Positions 23,985 through 32,671 of a stretch of 64,000 nt of DNA are shown in pieces. Origin of the DNA: Bin125 sp026705025. GTDB taxonomy: Bacteria > Chloroflexota > Dehalococcoidia > Bin125. The DNA lies in assembly GCA_026705025.1 (NCBI GenBank), contig JAPPBN010000036.1, positions 1 through 64,000 on the forward strand. The letters run 5' to 3'. Position 1 is the stretch's first letter, and each line of letters begins with the position of its first letter. Below the pieces are notes generated by a model that saw nothing but the letters and a program-made list of their open reading frames with translations, searched no databases and was not told the origin of the DNA. Made by a program: the position numbers and the translations under genes.

Positions 23985-26288
23985 ATGGTCACCGCACAGT
24001 CGCAACCACAGTCGAAAGAGACCGAACAGTACAACGTGATCGGCACCCGACCGATTCGCCACGACGGCGTCGACAAGGTGACCGGCGCGGCGCAGTACGG
24101 GGCTGATATCAACCTGCCGGGCATGCTTGCCGGCCGCGTCCTGCGCAGTCCGCACGCGCACGCGCGGATCGTCAGTATTGACACGTCGAAGGCCGAGGCG
24201 CTCGAGGGCGTGCTCGCCGTGATCACCAACGCCGACTTCCCCCGCGCCTCCGACGAGGTGATCGACACCGGTGAAGGCACGGCGCAGCTCAACTGGGTGC
24301 TCGACAACGTCATTGCCTCGGACAAGGTCCTCTACAAGGGACACGCGGTGGCTGCTGTTGCAGCGACCGATCACCACATCGCCGAAGACGCGGTCGAGCT
24401 CATCGAGGTCGAGTACGAGCTGTTGACCCCGGTGCTCGATGTGCGCGACGCGATGGTGGATGGATCGCCGCTGCTCCACGATGGCCTGCACACCGGCGAA
24501 ATGGACGGCTCCAAGAGCGACAACGCAAGCAACACCGCCTCGCATCTGCAGTTCACCAAGGGTGACCTTGACTCTGGATTCGCCGACGCGGACGTGGTGA
24601 TCGAGCGCGAGTTCGAGACGTCGATGGCGCACCAGGGTTACATCGAGCCGCACAACGGCACCGCTTACTACCGCGCCGACGGCACGCTTGACGTCTGGAC
24701 TTCGACGCAGGGTGCATTCGTCGTCCGCGACTCCGTCGCGCCGCTGCTTCAGCTTTCGCCCTCGCAAGTGAAGGTCACGCCCATGGAGATTGGCGGCGGA
24801 TTCGGCGGCAAGATTCCGGTCTACCTCGAACCGTTGGCCGGGCTGCTCTCGCAGAAGACCGGTCGCCCGGTCAAGCTGACCATGAACCGCGAGGAAGTGC
24901 TGCTCGCCACCGGCCCAACCTCGGGTACGTACATGCGGGTGCGGATGGGCGCCAAGCGGGACGGCACGATCACGGCCGCCGACGTCCACCTCGCCTTCGA
25001 GGCTGGCGCGTATCCCGGCTCGCCGGTCGGCGCCGGTGCGATGTGCGCGCTGGCTCCCTATGACATCCCCAACCAGCGAATCGACGGCTACGACGTAGTC
25101 GTCAACAAGCCGAAGACCGCTGCCTATCGAGCGCCCGGCGCTCCGCAGTCCGAGTTTGCGACCGAGTCAGTATTGAACGAGCTCGCCGAAGAACTGGGCC
25201 TCGACCCGCTCGAAATGCGCCTGCAGAATGCCTGTGAAGAGGGCGCGCAGCGCGCCGATGGCTTCACCTACGGCATCATCGGCAATGTCGAGTGTCTGCA
25301 GGCGGCGCAGGAGTCTCCGCACTGGCAGTCGGAGCTCCAGGGTCCGAACCGCGGCCGCGGCATCGCCCAGGGCTTCTGGTTCAACATCGGTTTCGAATCC
25401 TCGGCCTATGCGCAGGTCAACGGAGACGGAAGCGTGCCACTGGTGCTCGGCTCGACAGACATCGGCGGCACCCGCGCCTCGATCGCGATGCAGCTCGCTG
25501 AAACACTCGGCATCTCCGCCGAAGACGTGCACCCGCACGTTGTCGACACCAACTCGGTTGGCTACACGCAGGTCACTGGCGGGAGCCGGACGACCTTTGC
25601 CGGCGGCTGGGCGGCGTACGAGTGCGCCATGGACATCCGCCGCCAGATGGAAGAGCGCGCCGCCCAGATCTGGGAGTGCGACGCATCCGACGTCAGCTAC
25701 GGCGATGACGCGATCATTCGCGGCCCGGCCGATGAAGACGGCAACGACCAGCAGTTCACGTTCAAGGAACTCGCGGCTCAGCTTGTCACCTCCGGTGGCC
25801 ACATTGTCGGTCGAGCCGACGTGAACAAGACCTCCAGCGGTCCCGCCTTCGCGACTCACATCGTCGACGTCGAGGTCGACCCGGACACTGGCAAGGTCGA
25901 CATCCTTCGCTACACCGCCGTGCAGGACGCCGGCACCGCGATCCACCCGGCCTACGTCGAAGGGCAGATGCAGGGTGGCGTCGCGCAGGGCGTCGGCATG
26001 GCGCTCAACGAGGAGTACTACTACGACGACTCGGGCGACCTCAAGAACGCCAGTCTGCTCGACTACCGCATGCCGACGGCGCTCGACCTGCCGATGATCG
26101 AAACGAACATCGTCGAGGTCCCGAATCCGGGCCACCCGTACGGCGTCCGCGGCGTCGGCGAGGTGCCGATCATTCCGCCGGCTCCGGCGGTCCGTGCGGC
26201 GATCGCCAACGCAATCGGCGTGCACATGAACGAGCTGCCGATGTCGCCGCGCGCCATCCTCGACGCCACCGTGCTCGGAGGCGACTAG
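23985..26288 (+). CDS. Molybdenum hydroxylase molybdopterin-binding (large) subunit
   Basis: 767 residues of the xanthine oxidase/aldehyde oxidase family. MEIGGGFGGKIPVYLEP, TKNxxxAYRAPGAPQSEFATES (here PKTAAYRAPGAPQSEF), SVGYTQVTGGSRTTFAGG and GVGEVPIIPPAPAVRAAIANAIG are the cofactor-binding motifs; the last contains the conserved catalytic Glu (GVGE). The AYRAPGAPQ active-site loop lacks the Ser-selenocysteine-type AYXCSFR of form I CO dehydrogenase, so CO oxidation is unlikely; substrates may be purines, nicotinate-type heterocycles or aldehydes. The electron path goes through the small and medium subunits just upstream. Start at ATG 23985. Confidence 0.92.
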   Translation: MVTAQSQPQSKETEQYNVIGTRPIRHDGVDKVTGAAQYGADINLPGMLAGRVLRSPHAHARIVSIDTSKAEALEGVLAVITNADFPRASDEVIDTGEGTAQLNWVLDNVIASDKVLYKGHAVAAVAATDHHIAEDAVELIEVEYELLTPVLDVRDAMVDGSPLLHDGLHTGEMDGSKSDNASNTASHLQFTKGDLDSGFADADVVIEREFETSMAHQGYIEPHNGTAYYRADGTLDVWTSTQGAFVVRDSVAPLLQLSPSQVKVTPMEIGGGFGGKIPVYLEPLAGLLSQKTGRPVKLTMNREEVLLATGPTSGTYMRVRMGAKRDGTITAADVHLAFEAGAYPGSPVGAGAMCALAPYDIPNQRIDGYDVVVNKPKTAAYRAPGAPQSEFATESVLNELAEELGLDPLEMRLQNACEEGAQRADGFTYGIIGNVECLQAAQESPHWQSELQGPNRGRGIAQGFWFNIGFESSAYAQVNGDGSVPLVLGSTDIGGTRASIAMQLAETLGISAEDVHPHVVDTNSVGYTQVTGGSRTTFAGGWAAYECAMDIRRQMEERAAQIWECDASDVSYGDDAIIRGPADEDGNDQQFTFKELAAQLVTSGGHIVGRADVNKTSSGPAFATHIVDVEVDPDTGKVDILRYTAVQDAGTAIHPAYVEGQMQGGVAQGVGMALNEEYYYDDSGDLKNASLLDYRMPTALDLPMIETNIVEVPNPGHPYGVRGVGEVPIIPPAPAVRAAIANAIGVHMNELPMSPRAILDATVLGGD

Positions 26289-26305
26289 TTCGTCTTCCCC
26301 TCTCT

Positions 26306-26362
26306 CCCTCTCCCGCCGGGAGAGGGTCAGAGCTTGCCCCCGCGAAGGCGGGGGGTGAGGGC
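26306..26362. repeat. Type A palindromic repeat, copy 4 (two hairpins)
   Basis: CCCTCTCCC-GC-C-GGGAGAGGG hairpin, a short spacer, then CCCCCGC-GAA-GGCGGGGG, ending GGGTGAGGG. It separates the hydroxylase large subunit from the MoaD-like gene and may attenuate or stabilise the message between them. Confidence 0.85.
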
Positions 26363-26366
26363 ACCG

Positions 26367-26630
26367 ATGATTACCGTCCTCATCCCTCAGCCGCTCAGGA
26401 CCCTCACCAACGGTGAGTCGGTCCTGACGGCTGAGGGTCACAACATCCGCGCGGTCATCCGAGACCTGTCCTCGCGCTATCCCGAACTCGCCGATCGCCT
26501 GATGGACGGAAGCAGGATCGGCCGTGGCATCTCCCTGGCGATCAACGGAGACGTCGTCTCGACCGGCCTGATCACCAGGGTGCCCGAAGGTGCAGAGATC
26601 GCAATCGTCCCACAAATCAGCGGGGGCTGA
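26367..26630 (+). CDS. MoaD/ThiS-family sulfur-carrier protein
   Basis: 87 residues, a beta-grasp protein ending VPQISGG. The terminal Gly-Gly is the site that is adenylated and thiocarboxylated in MoaD and ThiS. Its position directly behind a molybdenum hydroxylase, on the same strand with only a palindromic repeat in between, points to molybdopterin synthesis or hydroxylase sulfur supply. No moaE partner is in the window. The start at 26367 (MITVLIPQPLR) is preferred over 26334, which lies in the repeat. Confidence 0.8.
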   Translation: MITVLIPQPLRTLTNGESVLTAEGHNIRAVIRDLSSRYPELADRLMDGSRIGRGISLAINGDVVSTGLITRVPEGAEIAIVPQISGG

Positions 26631-26635
26631 GAGCC

Positions 26636-27865
26636 TTAGCGTTCTGCGGTCAACACGGCGATCGAGGCGGTGAAGCCGTGCAGGTAGTTCTCGCCTCCGA
26701 CCGGGCCGATTTCTCCATTGCAGAAGAACCCGGCCGTTGGCACGGGGCCGAAGATCTCTGAGAGCGCTGAAGCGTCGTGATCGGGTTCTCCGAAGAGCCC
26801 GCGTCCTCGGCCGTTGCAGGAACAGAGCAGGGCGCCAAGCACTTCCTCGTCAGGCTCCAGCGCGTCGCGCAGATCGGAGAGGCGCGTGCGCAGGTCGTCG
26901 TCGGCCGCCTGGGCGTCGCGGAACTGGAACTGGAACGTTTGCCCGACCCGAGGGATTGCGTTGATCGCGACTGTGCCCGATTCACGGTCGGCGCCCATTA
27001 CGTTGCGGATCAGGAAGTCGCCGCGTTCGTGCGTCTCTTTGTATTCGTTCATTGCCAGTCCGACCAGCAGGTTGCGCGCGGCCCGTTCGCGGGTTGACTC
27101 GTCCAGCTCCCAGAGCGTCTCCTGCAGGACCTCCAGGGCCGGCCTGGAGCCCAGGGACTTGACCGTGTTGGCTTCGCACTCGGTCACGATCCACGGTTGG
27201 CCAAGCGGCTCGGCGCCCTGGGCGACGACCGGCTTCACCGACACACCGCTCAGTCCCATCATCACCGCGCCGCCCAGCAGCGCCTGGTCGTCGATGAAGA
27301 CCGCACAGCCTTGCTGCTGACTGTGCGACGAGGCCATCCCGCCGAGGAGCGTGATCTCTGGCCGCAGCTGCTGCAAGTGCGCGACAAGTTGGTCGGTCAT
27401 GATCGTGAACGGATTGCTGAAGAAGAGCCAGACATCGGGGCCGTCTTGCAGCGGAGAGAAGACGTCGTCGGACATCGACTGGGGGTCAACCGCGATCGGC
27501 GTCAGCTCCGCCCCCGGCAGTGAGAGGCCAAGCACGGCGATGGCCGAGCCCTCTTCGGCTTCCAGCGAGGATCCAATCACGCTCTGGCCCGAAGCGCCAA
27601 TCAGATGCTGGGCGCCGGTCCGCTCTCGCAATCGAGTGATGATCTCGTCATAGTGGGCGGCGTAGCGGGAATCGACAAAGACCATCAGCAGGTCCGGCGC
27701 GTCGTTCAAGTCCAGGCCCTTCAGGGCGGAGTCGCAGGCTGCCTCCCACTCTGCTTCGAAACCGACGGCCGCAGATGCGCCGGCGGTCGTTGTCTGGACG
27801 GTTGCCTGTCCGGGACCGCTTGAGCGACGGATCGTGTCATCCGATGTTGCAGTTTCGTTAGACAT
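26636..27865 (-). CDS. FIST-domain (FIST_N/FIST_C) signalling protein
   Basis: 409 residues. The pattern of a FIST sensor domain is visible: LMVFVDSRYAAHYDEIITRLRERTGAQHLIGASGQSVIG, SALAVLGLSLPGA, TLLGGMASSHSQQQGCAVFID and the C-terminal ALLCSCNGRGRGLFGEPDHDASALSEIF, GPVPTAGFFCNGEIGPVGGENYLHGFTASIAVL. FIST proteins are thought to bind small ligands such as amino acids and pass signals to other proteins; no kinase or output domain is fused here, so it may act as a stand-alone receptor. A conserved cysteine pair (CSCNGRG and FFCNGEIG) is typical. The ATG at 27865 is used, since the frame above it overlaps the divergent promoter. Confidence 0.82.
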   Translation of the reverse strand: MSNETATSDDTIRRSSGPGQATVQTTTAGASAAVGFEAEWEAACDSALKGLDLNDAPDLLMVFVDSRYAAHYDEIITRLRERTGAQHLIGASGQSVIGSSLEAEEGSAIAVLGLSLPGAELTPIAVDPQSMSDDVFSPLQDGPDVWLFFSNPFTIMTDQLVAHLQQLRPEITLLGGMASSHSQQQGCAVFIDDQALLGGAVMMGLSGVSVKPVVAQGAEPLGQPWIVTECEANTVKSLGSRPALEVLQETLWELDESTRERAARNLLVGLAMNEYKETHERGDFLIRNVMGADRESGTVAINAIPRVGQTFQFQFRDAQAADDDLRTRLSDLRDALEPDEEVLGALLCSCNGRGRGLFGEPDHDASALSEIFGPVPTAGFFCNGEIGPVGGENYLHGFTASIAVLTAER

Positions 27866-27921
27866 TTGAGCAAGTCCTTCGCCAAGGGTGCGGGTAGCAA
27901 ACCAAAGGGTAACCTGCTGAC

Positions 27922-28920
27922 ATGAGCAACATGACTGATACAGATTCAAGTAGCGCCAAATCCGACCAATCTGAACCTGACGATCTTTCTGCGGACGAGT
28001 TATCTCATCTGGCAGTTGCCGCTCGAGCGTTGGCGCAACGCGGCGGCGACATCTTGATGGATCGCTTTCACGCGACGATAGAAATCTCGTTCAAGGGACA
28101 GAACGCGCACGATCCGGTGACCGAGGTCGACCACGCCATTGAAGACTTGATCCGAGACGAAGTCCATCGCCAATTCCCCAGCCACGGAGTGCTGGGTGAG
28201 GAGCGTGACAATGGCGGTCCGCTCGATGCCGACATCGTCTGGGTGATCGATCCGCTCGACGGCACATCGAACTTCATCAATGGCATCGGCATGTTTGCCT
28301 GCTCGATTGGCATTCTCCATCGAGGCACACCGGTCGCCGGCGCCATGTGGCTGCCATCCAATCGGTTCCTGACGCCGGGCGTCTACCACGCCAGAGCGGG
28401 ACACGGGCTGATGTTCAATGGTGAGGAGGTTGATTGCGGTGCGCCGGCATTGCAAGCAGCATCCCGATTGAGCACCGTGCCCGCCGGAACAGGTGGCGTC
28501 ACCGGACCGGCGGGCCGTCGCTTCGGTATCGCCCGGACCTTCGGTAGCACCGCGACCGAGTTGGCGCTGGCGGCTGAAGGCTCGGTCCAGATGGCGCTGT
28601 TCGACGGCTCGCGGATCTGGGACGTCGCCGGCGGAGTCGCGCTCTGCATCGCTGCCGGACGGGCCGTCTACACGAAGCCCAGGCGCGCTGATGCCGGATG
28701 GCGGCCGTTCACACACTTCTGTGATCGGGTCGAGGGACCGGTCACGATGTCGAAGCTGCGTGCCTGGAGCGATCCGCTGGTTGCCGGGGACGCCTCGGTA
28801 CTGCCCAACTCCGCTTCCGCCCTGAAGCGGGAGCAGAGCGTCGCCGCTACCGCGAAGCGGGCGGCGGTGAAGAGCGTCAAGCGGGCGTTCCCAAACCTGC
28901 CACTGCCTTCGTATCCCTAG
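27922..28920 (+). CDS. Inositol monophosphatase-family phosphatase
   Basis: 332 residues. The metal site motifs are complete: DPVTEVDHAIEDLI, GEE (GVLGEERDN), WVIDPLDGTSNFINGI and WDVAGGVALCIAAG (W-D-x-A-G). The family dephosphorylates myo-inositol phosphate, fructose-1,6-bisphosphate or PAP using Mg2+. About 50 C-terminal residues (ASVLPNSASALKREQSVAATAK...) are an extra basic tail not seen in short members. Divergent from the FIST gene with a 56-base shared upstream region. Confidence 0.88.
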   Translation: MSNMTDTDSSSAKSDQSEPDDLSADELSHLAVAARALAQRGGDILMDRFHATIEISFKGQNAHDPVTEVDHAIEDLIRDEVHRQFPSHGVLGEERDNGGPLDADIVWVIDPLDGTSNFINGIGMFACSIGILHRGTPVAGAMWLPSNRFLTPGVYHARAGHGLMFNGEEVDCGAPALQAASRLSTVPAGTGGVTGPAGRRFGIARTFGSTATELALAAEGSVQMALFDGSRIWDVAGGVALCIAAGRAVYTKPRRADAGWRPFTHFCDRVEGPVTMSKLRAWSDPLVAGDASVLPNSASALKREQSVAATAKRAAVKSVKRAFPNLPLPSYP

Positions 28921-28933
28921 ATAGTCGGCTTGA

Positions 28934-29857
28934 TCAGGCGTGGACGACCGGCAGCACTTCGTCGAAGAGGCGCTGTGACTGATACATGATCGCGTCGTCG
29001 CCGCGGGCCATTGGTCGCATGATGAATTTGCTCACTCCGGCCGCGCGATAGTCATTCACCCGCCTGAGAATCTCATCGGCGTCGCCGACGGCGAAGTAGG
29101 TGTCGGGATTCACCTCGGGCAGACGCGCCTTGATTCCCTTGATGGTCATCTGCACGTCTTCGTCGTCCCAGGAACCGAAGTGATAACCAAAGCCGGCGCC
29201 GAAGTGGTCGGGTTCGTAGTCGGTGCGACCTGCCTCTGCCAGCGCGGCGCGGATCTGCTGGATGATCGGCCCGACCTCGTGGGCCGACTGGACCCCGGCG
29301 ACCCAGCCCGTGCCGATTCTTGCCGTTCGGCGGATCGCGGCCTTGCTGTGCCCGCCAATCCATAGCGGTAGCGGACTCTGTACCGGCTTCGGCGAAATGG
29401 TGGCGTTGTCATAGGTGAAGTGCTCACCGTGGTAGGTGAACGACTCCTCGTTCCAGAGGCCGTTGATGATGTCGAGCATCTCGTCGGCGATTGGCGCGCG
29501 CCCCCGGAGCTCACGATGGGTGACGTTCCACTCGGGTGCGAATCCGCCCCCGACGCCGAAGGCGGGCAGCATTCGCCCGTTGGAGAGGAAGTCGATCGTC
29601 GCGCACTGTTTGGCCAACACGAGCGGGTCGCGGAAGCCAACCACCACGACGTTCATTCCGAACTTGAGCTTCTCGGTGCGGGCAGCGAGCGCCGCCATGA
29701 ACGTCATCGACTCCAGAATCGGCTCTCTCGAGATCAGCCGGTCGGTCTGCCAGATTGAGTCGACATCGTTCTCTTCACAGAGGTCGATCCAGCGCCACAT
29801 GGTGTCCACGTCGGAGAACGGAAAATTGGCCAGTCCCATCCCGATCCGGTCGCTCAT
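28934..29857 (-). CDS. LLM-class flavin-dependent oxidoreductase
   Basis: 307 residues. GMGLANFPFSDVDTMWRWIDLCEENDVDSIWQTDRL, LKFGMNVVVVGFRDPLVLAKQCATIDFLSNGRMLPAFGVGG and PLPLWIGGHSKAAIRRTARIGTGWVAG are the luciferase-barrel motifs, distinct in detail from the family member at 823. GGAGG lies 8 bases before the ATG. Like that one it should use FMN or F420 with an unknown small substrate. Its 3' end converges with the phosphatase (13-base gap). Confidence 0.9.
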   Translation of the reverse strand: MSDRIGMGLANFPFSDVDTMWRWIDLCEENDVDSIWQTDRLISREPILESMTFMAALAARTEKLKFGMNVVVVGFRDPLVLAKQCATIDFLSNGRMLPAFGVGGGFAPEWNVTHRELRGRAPIADEMLDIINGLWNEESFTYHGEHFTYDNATISPKPVQSPLPLWIGGHSKAAIRRTARIGTGWVAGVQSAHEVGPIIQQIRAALAEAGRTDYEPDHFGAGFGYHFGSWDDEDVQMTIKGIKARLPEVNPDTYFAVGDADEILRRVNDYRAAGVSKFIMRPMARGDDAIMYQSQRLFDEVLPVVHA

Positions 29858-29885
29858 CGTCGGTTCCTCCAGTTAGCGGCGTGAT

Positions 29886-30530
29886 CTATGCACCAAGCCT
29901 AAATGGTGGGTAGCGGTCGGTAATCAACAGGAATCCATACGCCTCGACCCGCAGCCAGTAGCGGCCGACGCCGACGGTGAAGTCGAACAGTGGTCTCGGA
30001 TGCTTGCCGGTGATCAGGATTGCGAACCAGGCGACGATCGTTGCCAGGAATGCCAGGACGCCGAGGATGACGAGCACAATGTAGTGCGGGATCAGCAGGA
30101 GCCACTTGATGATCGGCAGGTACTGGTTCAGTTGCTCGGCGTCGGGGTAGTCCAGATCGAGATGAACGCTCTGCTCCTCATCCGTGGACGGATACTGGTC
30201 GGTCAGCAAGCTGATGTAGGCGGAGACGCGGTACTGGAAGCGGCTCAAGTTGATCAGGAAGTCGAACCACCAGCGTGGGTACTTGTTGCGGACGAGGATC
30301 ATCAAGACAAGCGGCAGGAAGAACGCGGCGGCCAACCAGCCGGTGGCGGAATCGTCGATCAGCCCTTCGACAGCCAGGCTGATGGCCAGGAGAGGTGCCA
30401 CCGGCATGAGGTACGAAAGGATGACGATGGGGATGGCGAACGGGATGCGCAGCACGATGCTAAGTCGGTCACGAGACTCTGGATAGTCGATTTCGAGCCG
30501 TGCGGGATAAGCGTCGGGTTGGTGTTCCAT
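29886..30530 (-). CDS. DUF4389 integral membrane protein
   Basis: 214 residues with about four membrane helices (roughly 28-50, 61-81, 138-158, 160-176) and repeated soluble W-x-x-D-F/R-Y-x-x-R-V-x-A-Y-x-x-L-L-T-D-x-Y-P segments (WWFDFLINLSRFQYRVSAYISLLTDQYP and RPLFDFTVGVGRYWLRVEAYGFLLITDRYPP). The twofold YP-containing pattern matches DUF4389. Function unknown; the tandem layout suggests a symmetrical membrane module. Confidence 0.85.
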   Translation of the reverse strand: MEHQPDAYPARLEIDYPESRDRLSIVLRIPFAIPIVILSYLMPVAPLLAISLAVEGLIDDSATGWLAAAFFLPLVLMILVRNKYPRWWFDFLINLSRFQYRVSAYISLLTDQYPSTDEEQSVHLDLDYPDAEQLNQYLPIIKWLLLIPHYIVLVILGVLAFLATIVAWFAILITGKHPRPLFDFTVGVGRYWLRVEAYGFLLITDRYPPFRLGA

Positions 30531-31073
30531 CAGCTACCTCGATTCTGGGGCAGGCTACTCTCTGCTGTTCGGGCCGGAAGAAACGGGTGGTTCAGCTTTT
30601 CAGGGAACTTTTTTTCTGACCCTCAGTCAGCTACGTTCGCCAGTGTTTTACTGGGGATCGCGCGTCGGAGCTTTCAGCTTCTTTCAGGTTTTTTCAGCTT
30701 TCTTCAGGCGTGTTCGTTCGGGCTTGTTCGGTTCTGTTCGGCGCCCCCCATCGGCTCGGCTGTGGGCGAGACTGTGCGAACGATTGGTTGGAGAGCTTCT
30801 CGGCGATAATTTTTCCTGGCGGTTCGGATCGTGATGACACCCAGTGTTTTGCGGGGGATCGTCCGATCCAGGCGGACAGTTTTGCTCAATTTTGAGATGG
30901 TTTTGTCGGTCTGAGGTGTGCTGCGTGAGAGTTTGTGCGAGTGGCCGGCGGAACGCTGAGGGAGCGCGTTGTCGGGTCGGGCTGAGGACCCGGAGAGGAG
31001 GGCGGCGGTCATGGCGGACGTGTTTCCAATTGAGCGGGAATTAGAACAACAGTACGCTGTTGCCTACCGCCCG
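30531..31073. other. 540-base non-coding region with repeated boxes
   Basis: No credible gene: open frames here are shadows or have composition unlike the neighbours. The tract is T- and G-rich, so unlike the flanking coding DNA. Two near-identical 21-base boxes, CCAGTGTTTT followed by RCKGGGGATCG, lie exactly 201 bases apart (30640-30660 and 30841-30861). A 10-bp phased array follows the first; three TTTTG motifs spaced 10-11 bases follow the second (30880, 30890, 30901). It may be a double regulatory element or an untranslated structured RNA. Confidence 0.65.
30640..30740. repeat. 21-base box followed by a 10-bp phased TTTCAG/GTTCG array
   Basis: After the box at 30640, units of 10 bases run from 30671: CTTTCAGCTT, CTTTCAGGTT, TTTTCAGCTT, TCTTCAGGCG, TGTTCGTTCG, GGCTTGTTCG, GTTCTGTTCG. 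The core TTTCAG changes to GTTCG along the array. Helical phasing is the same as in the CTGGAC arrays but the core is different. Confidence 0.65.
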
Positions 31074-31622
31074 TCAACTCGTTTGGTCCTGCCGCGCCGC
31101 TCCGTCGATTGGGCGCATCGGCCGTTGCCAGATGCCGACGTCCCAGTACTGGCCGAACTTGCGCCCGCACTCCTTCCACACACCGGAGAGTGTGTAGCCG
31201 ACCTTTTCCGTCATCGCGATCGAGGCGTCGTTGGGCAGGGTGATCAGGGCGAAGAGCTGGTGCAGCTCTTCGACTTTGGCCAGTTCGTCGTAGAGCGCGT
31301 ACCAGAGCCGGGTGCCGACGCCTCGGCCGACCTCACCCGGCAACAGGTAGACGCTGGTGGCGACGCTGCTGTCGTAGGCGGCCTTGGGATACAGCGCGCT
31401 GGAGTAGGAGTGGCCGACGATCTGGCCGTCAGGTTCGACCGCGACCATCACGCGGTACGGTCCTGAGTCCGAGTACGTTGAGAACCACTCGCGCTTCGCT
31501 TCGACGGTGTGCGGCTCGGTGTCGAAGGTTGCCGCGCTGGTCAGGATGTAGTGGTTGTAGAGGTCGGCGAGCTGGGGGATATCGGCGTCGACCGCTGTGC
31601 GAATGGTCAGATCGTCGGTCAT
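31074..31622 (-). CDS. GNAT N-acetyltransferase, phosphinothricin-acetyltransferase-like
   Basis: 182 residues. LTIRTAVDADIPQLADLYNHYI at the N-terminus, VSVYLLPGEVGRGVGTRLWYALYDEL (acetyl-CoA loop R/Q-x-x-G-x-G/A seen as GRGVGTRL) and a C-terminal YWDVGIWQRPMRP are typical of the Bar/PAT subgroup of GNAT enzymes. Those acetylate small amines such as phosphinothricin or methionine derivatives; the substrate is not decidable here. The start at 31622 is preferred over 31649 because family members begin at this point (MTDDLTIRTA). Confidence 0.85.
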   Translation of the reverse strand: MTDDLTIRTAVDADIPQLADLYNHYILTSAATFDTEPHTVEAKREWFSTYSDSGPYRVMVAVEPDGQIVGHSYSSALYPKAAYDSSVATSVYLLPGEVGRGVGTRLWYALYDELAKVEELHQLFALITLPNDASIAMTEKVGYTLSGVWKECGRKFGQYWDVGIWQRPMRPIDGAARQDQTS

Positions 31623-31650
31623 GGTTTCGTCCGTGGGTTGAGCACGCAAA

Positions 31651-31674
31651 ACGGCGGACCCGAAGGCCCGCCGT
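31651..31674 (-). terminator. Rho-independent terminator with a TTCG tetraloop
   Basis: Read on the minus strand: ACGGCGGGCC-TTCG-GGTCCGCCGT, then TTTTG. The stem is near-perfect with a TTCG loop and a T-tract, and lies between the stop of the SDR gene at 31702 and the start of the acetyltransferase. It should end the SDR transcript. Confidence 0.8.
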
Positions 31675-31701
31675 CAGCGTATGTGAACCGGTTCAGGAGG
31701 C

Positions 31702-32607
31702 TTAGCCGAACAGGCGGCTGCCTTCGATGGCGGGCTTGAAGACCCGCTCGATCTCCTCGCCGGCGCGCTCGACCGTCCAGCGCTCGTTGCTGGAGAGGTT
31801 GCGAATGATCTCGTACTGGTTGTAGAGACCGATGTCGAAGCCCATGGCCTGGATCACCTGGCCGTTGAGCCAGTCCGAGGCCTCGGAGGCCATGTAGACG
31901 ATCGGCACGGCGACGTTGGCCGGCGAGCGGCGTGGGTCGATCGTTGTCTCAGAGTCCTCGTCGAAGCCGCGAGAGCGTCGGTCCGTTGGCACGGTGTCGG
32001 TCATTCGGGTGGAGGCGCCCGGCCCGATCGCGTTCGAGGTCACGCCGTAGCGACCCAGCGCGTTCGCGCAGCTATAGGTGAAGCCGACGATGCCGAGCTT
32101 GGCGGCGGCGTAGTTGGGCTGCCCGGGCGCGCCGTGGAGGCCGGAACCGGAGGTGAAGTTGATCAGCCGGTAGTGGCCCTCGCGGTTGGCGCGCCAGTAG
32201 ATCGAGGCGTACTTGGTCGTGTTGAAGGTGCCCTTCATGTGCACCGCAACGACCGCGTCCCATTCCTCTTCGGTCATGTTGAAGACCATCCGGTCGCGCA
32301 GGTTACCGGCGACGTTGACCAGGATGTCGAGTCTGCCGAAGTCATCCAGCGCCTGCTGGATGATGCCCTCGGCGCCGTCGTAGTCGGCGACCGAGGTGTA
32401 GTTGGCGGCGGCATTGCCGCCCGCGTCGCGGATCGCCGCGACGGTCTCGTCGGCCGGTCCTGCTTCGCCGCCCGTACCGTCGACCGCGCCGCCGAGGTCG
32501 TTCACGACCACGCTGGCGCCATTGGCGGCGAACAGCTTCGCGACTTCGGACCCGATCCCACGTCCCGCGCCGGTCACGATTGCGACGCGATTGTCAAGCA
32601 TTCCCAT
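31702..32607 (-). CDS. Short-chain dehydrogenase/reductase, tandem copy 1
   Basis: 301 residues. TGAGRGIGSEVAKLFAANGA (cofactor-binding T-G-x-x-x-G-I-G), NDLGGAVDG, NVAGNLRDRMVFNMTEEEWDAVVAVHMKGTF and the catalytic YAAAK (NYAAAKLGIVGFTYS). The NDLGG motif and the C-terminal ERWTVERAGEEIERVF tail match the (3R)-hydroxyacyl-CoA dehydrogenase-like SDRs of fatty-acid or steroid metabolism. It has the same length (301) and the same motif order as the next gene, so it is a tandem duplicate. Start MGMLDNRVA at 32607. The TTCG-loop terminator follows. Confidence 0.88.
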   Translation of the reverse strand: MGMLDNRVAIVTGAGRGIGSEVAKLFAANGASVVVNDLGGAVDGTGGEAGPADETVAAIRDAGGNAAANYTSVADYDGAEGIIQQALDDFGRLDILVNVAGNLRDRMVFNMTEEEWDAVVAVHMKGTFNTTKYASIYWRANREGHYRLINFTSGSGLHGAPGQPNYAAAKLGIVGFTYSCANALGRYGVTSNAIGPGASTRMTDTVPTDRRSRGFDEDSETTIDPRRSPANVAVPIVYMASEASDWLNGQVIQAMGFDIGLYNQYEIIRNLSSNERWTVERAGEEIERVFKPAIEGSRLFG

Positions 32608-32628
32608 GATGTCTCTCCCTTGCACCCA

Positions 32629-32671
32629 ACCTCCCCCTCTGGGGGAGGTGTCACGAAGTGACGGAGGGGGC
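32629..32671. repeat. Type B palindromic repeat, intergenic copy
   Basis: 43 bases identical in layout to the copy within the methyltransferase gene and to 55272-55314. Its 3' end (GGGGGC) reaches into the stop codon of the second SDR gene. It occupies the 63-base gap between the two duplicated SDR genes and probably forms a strong RNA hairpin there. Confidence 0.85.

Noticed and set aside
22563..26288. Form I carbon monoxide dehydrogenase
   Set aside because: The large subunit has AYRAPGAPQSEF in the active-site loop, not AYXCSFR. It is a general molybdenum hydroxylase.
30704..31012. A 102-residue minus-strand frame in the non-coding tract
   Set aside because: The sequence has no family pattern and follows the repeat boxes and phased units; repeats explain it better than a gene.
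30531..31073. tRNA gene or rRNA fragment in the non-coding tract
   Set aside because: No GTTCGAATC-type T-loop with matching acceptor arms was seen; the GTTCG repeats are part of the phased array.
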